Assembly: GCA_020443945.1 (NCBI GenBank)
Contig: JAIZWN010000818.1
Location: 1-16,745, forward strand
Length of the DNA stretch: 16,745 nucleotides
Reading direction: 5' to 3'
From: Candidatus Thiosymbion ectosymbiont of Robbea hypermnestra
GTDB lineage: Bacteria; Pseudomonadota; Gammaproteobacteria; Chromatiales; Chromatiaceae
A program made the translations under genes and the position numbers. This document shows positions 12,811-16,745 of this stretch, in pieces (position 1 is the stretch's first letter; the number at the start of each line of letters is the position of its first letter). The notes beneath the pieces were generated by a model. It worked only from the letters and a program-made list of their open reading frames with translations. It did no database searches and had not been told where the DNA came from.

Positions 12811-13767
12811 ATGTCAAGAGAAATTGTGATTGGTTTTTTTGCGACGCTATTGATGCTCGTTACAGCCATATTATTTAATCATGTAGATGAGCAAGCGTCA
12901 ATTTTAGAAATCTCGTCAATTGTTGGGGTTTCTTTCGTGCTATTTATTGCGTGCGTGGCGACATATCATTGGTATCAAGTAAAGATTGTATCTTTCAAAG
13001 ATTTTATCACGAAAATAGAGCATTCCGTAGACAGACTTCTAGATAAGCAGAGATTTATCGATCAGGAAATTCTGAATATCATCGAAAGGGAAGCGGATAT
13101 TATATGGGTAATCACCACCAAACTAGGCACTGAGCTTGGCGATAAAGAAATGGAGCAATCTGTGGAAAATAATCTCAAGAATAGTAAGGAGTACATATAT
13201 TTTCTTCCGCATCAGGACAACCATCATTATAGTTCAATCATTGAGCGCAATTTAAGTCGATTTAAGGATTTGGATTTGTTCAAAAAATATGGGTCACAAA
13301 TAAGTTTTATTCGACTTCCTGCCGAAACTCACTTTCTATTGGAGGAAGTGGTTATCTACAATCCATTAAAAGATGAAGATGAGGGCAGTGAGACTAAAGG
13401 TCTAAACGGTTTTACCTACTATGAAGCTAGCGATGATTCGGACGAGCAATTGCTTAGAGGAAAAATGAAATCCAGAAAGTATCATATGAAAATTGAAGGT
13501 GACATGTTGGCTTTCCTTAGAGACCGCTTGTTAGCTTATCTTAAATCTGTGGGGCTTCATAATAGTGTTCAAAGAATATTGTCAGATTATTCGGCTTCTC
13601 TTAATCAAGTTCAGCTTCAGTATTTAGCAGGGATCATTAACGAAAAGAAGATTACTGATCAGAAGGCACACGAAATATTCTTAGACTCATTATCAGAAAA
13701 CCCACAAAGCAAAGGGGTATCTAAGTCAATTCGTACCATTTTGTCCAGGCATGTTGAAGTGACGTAA
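12811..13767 (+). CDS. Membrane-anchored protein with large soluble domain
   Basis: This 318-residue protein has two N-terminal helices (about 5-22 and 33-54), then a likely coiled coil (about 60-93: ITKIEHSVDRLLDKQRF...), then a soluble cytoplasmic domain. That domain begins ADIIWVITTKLGTEL, continues with VENNLKNSKEYIYFLP, and has a strand SQISFIRLP further on. The run 'IW-IT..L' followed by 'V-NL-....Y-YFLP' resembles predicted alpha/beta sensor domains that I cannot name with confidence. A helical C-terminus carries NQVQLQYLAGIINEKKITDQ. Ribosome-binding site GGAG lies 8 bases before ATG. It is the last gene of the AT-rich cluster. Confidence 0.8.
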   Translation: MSREIVIGFFATLLMLVTAILFNHVDEQASILEISSIVGVSFVLFIACVATYHWYQVKIVSFKDFITKIEHSVDRLLDKQRFIDQEILNIIEREADIIWVITTKLGTELGDKEMEQSVENNLKNSKEYIYFLPHQDNHHYSSIIERNLSRFKDLDLFKKYGSQISFIRLPAETHFLLEEVVIYNPLKDEDEGSETKGLNGFTYYEASDDSDEQLLRGKMKSRKYHMKIEGDMLAFLRDRLLAYLKSVGLHNSVQRILSDYSASLNQVQLQYLAGIINEKKITDQKAHEIFLDSLSENPQSKGVSKSIRTILSRHVEVT

Positions 13768-14084
13768 TAATATAGGATCTAGATAACTTTAGAGTGGATT
13801 CTTTCTCAGGAGAGTCGGTATTATAGAATAAATATCTTCCTCTCGATGATTGAATCTGAATTCATATTCAGAATTTCCTCGGTAAAATTTTGTTCAGGTA
13901 ATGGCTTGAAACTCATATAATTATACTGATGATTTATAGTAAACAACAAAGAAATAACACTACCCTTGAATGTTTCAGGGTACCCACCTATCGGGAAAGG
14001 ACATGATTTCCGTCGTTGCGTTCGGGTCCTGGTCGCGGGGTCCGTAGCCTATTTCCATCACGCGATTGAACTGGGGAAAACAAC
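13768..14084. other. AT-rich intergenic region before rplY
   Basis: There is no gene in these 317 bases. TCTGAAT (13855-13861) pairs with ATTCAGA (13866-13872) around a TCAT loop, a weak hairpin that might end the island transcript. The AT-rich character stops near 13985, where GC-rich DNA typical of the host resumes. That transition is the right edge of the inserted segment. The rplY promoter should lie in this region, but I see no spacing of -35 and -10 boxes good enough to name. Confidence 0.5.
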
Positions 14085-14732
14085 ATGAGCGCTAGCTTCG
14101 AGATCAATGCGCAGCCCCGTCGGGACGCAGGGAAGGGTGCGAGCCGCCGCCTGCGCCGGCAAGGGCTGGTTCCGGCCATCGTCTATGGCGGGGAACACAA
14201 GCCGGAGATGATTAATCTGGTCCATAACGAGCTGGTCCGGAACCTGGAACGGGAGGGATTCTACTCCCAGGTCCTGGACCTCAAGACGCCGGACAAGACC
14301 GAGCAGGTCGTCGTCAAGGACGTGCAGCGACACCCGGCCAAGCCCTTTATCCTGCACCTGGATTTCCAGCGCATCAGCGCGGTGGAAAAGCTCCGCATGG
14401 CGATCCCGCTGCACTTCCTCAACGAAGACAGCGCCAAGGGCGTGAAAGCCGGGGGCATGGTCTCCCGCAAGCTCACCGAGATCGAGGTCATCTGTCTGCC
14501 CAAGGACCTGCCTCGATCCATCGAGATCGATCTGCTGGAGATGGCCATCGGGGACGCCGTGCATCTCTCGCAGGTCCTATTGCCCGAGGGCGTGGTGCTC
14601 GCCCATGCGCCGGACCCGGATGTGCCCGTCGTGGCCGTCCAGAGCATCCAGGTCCGCGAGGAAGAAGAGGACCTGGAGGCCGAAGACGGCGAAGGCGAGG
14701 GCGCCGAATCCGCCGAGCCCGAAGAATCCTGA
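14085..14732 (+). CDS. rplY: 50S ribosomal protein L25 (long Ctc/TL5 form)
   Basis: L25 (215 residues) binds 5S rRNA in the large ribosomal subunit. The N-terminal domain (about 1-95) shows RRDAGKGASRRLRRQGLVPA, then IVYGG and later HPAKPFILHLDFQRI, typical of the 5S-binding L25 fold. The second beta domain (about 97-190) of the Ctc/TL5 type includes IPLHFLNEDSAKGVKAGGMV and LPKDLPRSIEIDL. A strongly acidic tail (about 192-215) ends the protein, as is common. GGGGAA precedes ATG by 7 bases. Its usual neighbour prs lies 4.6 kb upstream because of the inserted island. Confidence 0.97.
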   Translation: MSASFEINAQPRRDAGKGASRRLRRQGLVPAIVYGGEHKPEMINLVHNELVRNLEREGFYSQVLDLKTPDKTEQVVVKDVQRHPAKPFILHLDFQRISAVEKLRMAIPLHFLNEDSAKGVKAGGMVSRKLTEIEVICLPKDLPRSIEIDLLEMAIGDAVHLSQVLLPEGVVLAHAPDPDVPVVAVQSIQVREEEEDLEAEDGEGEGAESAEPEES

Positions 14733-14809
14733 GATCACCCCGGCGGATTGCCGGAAACCGGTCCGTGCCGGCGGGGTGGGCGGCTCCCGGCGTCGCCTCT
14801 GCCACCACC

Positions 14810-14840
14810 CCGTCGTTCCGGGTGGGACCCCGGAACCCAG
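14810..14840. repeat. Dispersed CGTCGTTCCGG repeat, partial copy 3
   Basis: This matches the first half of the repeat at 9523-9573 (GTTCCGGGTGGGACCCCGGAA), with its internal inverted repeat TTCCGG...CCGGAA. It shares the 338-base rplY-pth gap with a second repeat family that begins 4 bases further on. Confidence 0.6.
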
Positions 14841-14843
14841 CCA

Positions 14844-15017
14844 GGTAGGATGGGCAAAGCCAGCGCCCGGCAAGCCGGTAGGAAGGTTGGTCCTGCCGAG
14901 AAGATTTCCGCCTCACGATAGCCTGAATCGGAGGCACGAAGCGCGCGTGCCCATCGAACCCGGCTTTATGCCCCTCATGCCGTTTTGATGGGCACGCTCC
15001 GCTTTGCCCATCCTACC
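14844..15017. repeat. Inverted-repeat element GGTAGGATGGGCAAAGC
   Basis: Perfect 17-bp inverted ends (14844-14860 and 15001-15017) bound a 174-bp segment. A nested 11-bp pair, GCGTGCCCATC at 14945-14955 with GATGGGCACGC at 14987-14997, lies toward the right end. The end sequence is familiar as a common dispersed intergenic repeat of environmental proteobacteria. It holds no gene. With the partial repeat before it, it accounts for most of the rplY-pth gap. Confidence 0.65.
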
Positions 15018-15070
15018 AATGTGGTCGGCGGGCGGATCCACGAGTCGAATGGAACGAGCGGGTAGACGAG

Positions 15071-15664
15071 ATGACCGAGCAGGGCATCCGGCTGATGGTC
15101 GGTCTGGGCAATCCCGGACCCGAGTACGCACCGACCCGCCATAACGTCGGTCAATGGTTTCTGGATGCCCTTGCCGCGCGCAACGGCGGTCGGTTTCACG
15201 CCGAGCATAAATTCCACGGTCTGCTCTGTCGGCTTTCCCTCGCCGGGCGGGAGCTGCGGCTCCTCAAGCCGACGACCTTCATGAACCACAGCGGCCAATC
15301 CGTGGCCGCGGTAGTCCGCTATTTCGAGATCCCTCCCGAACGGATCCTCATCGCGCACGACGAGCTGGACCTGCCGGTGGGGACCCTGCGTCTGAAGCAG
15401 GGTGGCGGACACGCCGGTCACAACGGGCTGCGGGACATCATCGCCGCGCTCGGCACCCGGGACTTCTGGCGCCTGCGCATCGGCATCGACCATCCCCAGG
15501 ATCGGGCGCGCGTGGTGAACTACGTCCTCGGCCGGGCCTCCAGAGACGACGAGGAGCGCATCCGGGACGCCCTGGACACGGCGGAAGCCTGCCTTTCCGA
15601 AATGATCGCGGGTGACTTCCAGCGCGCCATGCACCGCCTCCACAGCGAACCACCAACCGGTTAG
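15071..15664 (+). CDS. pth: Peptidyl-tRNA hydrolase
   Basis: Pth (197 residues) releases peptides from tRNAs dropped by stalled ribosomes, recycling tRNA in the cytoplasm. All catalytic and binding residues sit exactly four positions later than in E. coli: His24 in TRHNVG, Asn72 in FMNHSG, Asp97 in HDELDLP, Asn118 in AGHNG. The N-terminal VGLGNPGPEYA block and GGGHAGHNGLRDI are complete. The ATG is preceded by a modest purine stretch. It follows rplY after a repeat-filled gap, so it may have its own promoter. The ychF gene that usually follows is replaced by a RadC-like gene. Confidence 0.97.
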   Translation: MTEQGIRLMVGLGNPGPEYAPTRHNVGQWFLDALAARNGGRFHAEHKFHGLLCRLSLAGRELRLLKPTTFMNHSGQSVAAVVRYFEIPPERILIAHDELDLPVGTLRLKQGGGHAGHNGLRDIIAALGTRDFWRLRIGIDHPQDRARVVNYVLGRASRDDEERIRDALDTAEACLSEMIAGDFQRAMHRLHSEPPTG

Positions 15665-15713
15665 CCGTCGGGCTCCCCGGAAAACCATCCGCCCCTCTCC
15701 CAAAGGCCCCGCA

Positions 15714-16382
15714 ATGGAAGTTCGATTAAGCAAAAACCAAAAGGTCATCGTAAATCATTCAAAGGATATCTACCTGATCATGCGCCAGATTCTCCGGCGG
15801 GAGAACAAGATCGGCCAGGGTCAGGAGCACTTCTGGATGGTGGGTCTGAACCAGGCGAATAAGATCCTCTATATCGAGCTGATCGCCCTGGGCTCCTCCA
15901 ACATGGCGAATATCAAGCCCAGAGAGGCCTTCCGGATGGCGATCTATAAGCTGGCCGTTCGGGCCATCATGGTCCATAACCATCCCAGTGGGGACGTGAC
16001 GCCCTCCGAAAACGACCAGGACCTGACCGATCATTTCATTCAGGTGGGCAAATTCCTCAAGGTCGAGGTGGTCGATCACCTCGTCATCGGCGACGAAGAC
16101 TACCGGAGCCTCGCCGATTTGGGCCTCTTCGAGAAACTCCAGGAAAGCAAACGCTGGGTCTTGCCCTATCTTCTGGAGAAGCGGGCCAGAAAGGAAGGCA
16201 GGGAGGAGGGGATTCAGCTCGGGGAAAAGCAGGGAAAGAGAATAGGCAGAAAAGAAGGGTTGGAAGAGGGATCAAAGGCGAAGGCCGTCGAAATAGCCAA
16301 GGCAATGAAGCGGGAAGGAATCGGTATGGAGACCATCGCCAGAACATCCGGCCTCTCGAACGAAGAAATCGAAAAACTCTGA
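15714..16382 (+). CDS. RadC-like JAMM-domain protein with Rpn-type tail
   Basis: This 222-residue protein has a RadC/JAB domain at about 35-130. Zinc-binding JAMM residues are visible as Glu55 (YIELI), His88 and His90 in HNHPSGDVTPSENDQD, with Ser98 and Asp101 completing the motif. VDHLVIGDEDYRSLADLGLF is the usual end of the RadC domain. The N-terminal helix-hairpin-helix part of full RadC (about 220 residues) is absent. After about 150 the chain becomes charged and repetitive (KEGREEG...KQGKRIGRKEGLEEG) and ends in ETIARTSGLSNEEIEKL, the helix typical of Rpn / PD-(D/E)XK transposase-like proteins. ATG 15714 is preferred over longer frames reaching back into pth, because of domain fit and AAAGG upstream. 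Function unknown. Confidence 0.85.
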   Translation: MEVRLSKNQKVIVNHSKDIYLIMRQILRRENKIGQGQEHFWMVGLNQANKILYIELIALGSSNMANIKPREAFRMAIYKLAVRAIMVHNHPSGDVTPSENDQDLTDHFIQVGKFLKVEVVDHLVIGDEDYRSLADLGLFEKLQESKRWVLPYLLEKRARKEGREEGIQLGEKQGKRIGRKEGLEEGSKAKAVEIAKAMKREGIGMETIARTSGLSNEEIEKL

Positions 16383-16745
16383 GAGGCCGTCTAAAAACTC
16401 AAGCCATGCCGCGCGGTCCAGGAGCCCTGGTCCTACCAGACTGGCTACGGCCAAAAGCCCCTCGCCCCTGGCGGGAGAGGGGTGGCAGGGAGAGGGGGAA
16501 TCAATGGCTTCACTTCGATCCGGGGTAGTGGGTAAATCCTGCGTGATGTTCAACGTTTTTCTCACACTAAGCCACAAAGACACAAAGAATTTTGCCCTGC
16601 CGTCGCTGAATCATCCGCGCGATGTTCATCGCAGGCGCAGAGGCTACGGTCGTTTCCCTTTCATCCTGGTCTCTCTTGGTGGCTTGGTGTCTTTGGTGCG
16701 CCAGGCAAAGCCTGGTCAGTCTAGCAACCTGAAAGGAGGTTGCCA
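16383..16745. repeat. Repeat-filled intergenic region at the window end
   Basis: I see no gene here. A G-rich segment at 16453-16500 pairs CCCCTC with GAGAGGGG and matches the look of a common dispersed repeat. At 16567-16589 and, roughly inverted, at 16672-16699 lie copies of an AAGCCACAAAGA-type repeat. A 6-bp palindromic hairpin CCAGGC-AAA-GCCTGG is at 16701-16715. The strand of any function cannot be told. Confidence 0.5.
16724..16743 (+). promoter_or_regulatory. Strong Shine-Dalgarno inside a hairpin at the window edge
   Basis: GCAACCT (16724-16730) pairs with AGGTTGC (16737-16743) around GAAAGG. The AAAGGAGG at 16732-16739 is close to a perfect ribosome-binding site and is half buried in that stem. 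A forward gene probably starts within a few bases after the window. The hairpin may hide the site, but the start codon itself cannot be seen. Confidence 0.4.

Noticed and set aside
13855..13872. Rho-independent terminator after the island operon
   Set aside because: The stem is only 7 bp and AT-rich, and lacks a clear T-run, so it is reported only as a weak hairpin.
9490..14060. Attachment-site direct repeats flanking the island
   Set aside because: Only trivial matches such as TATCGGG near 9489 and 13988 were seen; they are too short to support an integration site, and no integrase is present.

Overview
The window looks like chromosomal DNA from a GC-rich gammaproteobacterium, possibly of the Chromatiales or a sulfur-oxidiser type. 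The evidence is gene order: hemA-prfA runs divergently from a TPR gene followed by ispE, tRNA-Gln, prs, rplY and pth, the arrangement known from Pseudomonas and purple sulfur bacteria. Translation, isoprenoid, heme and nucleotide genes form the stable frame. Accessory material fills the joints between them. The lineage below Gammaproteobacteria is a guess.

Left part (1-5483). A ChpS/ChpB-type toxin-antitoxin pair converges on a reverse-strand unit read hemA, prfA, then a small cysteine-rich lipoprotein; each junction of that unit is an ATGA stop/start overlap. prmC, which commonly follows prfA, is not there. Upstream of hemA, on the forward strand, lie the C-terminal remnant of a PIN (VapC-like) toxin, a Phd-like antitoxin, a small unknown gene with a structured leader, a long inverted repeat made of ACAGGAT units, and a complete MazE/MazF pair that lines up with E. 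coli MazF.

Middle (5484-9473). An exported TPR protein in the position of Pseudomonas LbcA overlaps ispE directly; lolB, which normally separates them, is absent. A 154-bp non-coding element with terminal inverted repeats and four good hairpins sits between ispE and tRNA-Gln(TTG), followed by prs.

Island (about 9600-13990). prs and rplY, normally neighbours, are separated by an AT-rich insertion of about 4.4 kb, strikingly different in base composition from its flanks. It carries one apparent operon: a radical SAM protein resembling the archaeosine-synthase RaSEA / COG1244 group, a 25-codon micro-ORF that overlaps both neighbours, a four-helix membrane protein, a small two-helix membrane protein, and a membrane-anchored protein with a large soluble domain. 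I recognise no described system with this composition; it is the best candidate for something new here.

Right part (14085-16745). rplY and pth resume the core order, separated by dispersed repeats. Instead of ychF, pth is followed by a short RadC-like JAMM-domain protein with a charged tail like that of Rpn-type transposase-related proteins. The window ends in dispersed repeats and a strong Shine-Dalgarno sequence, so another gene probably starts just outside.
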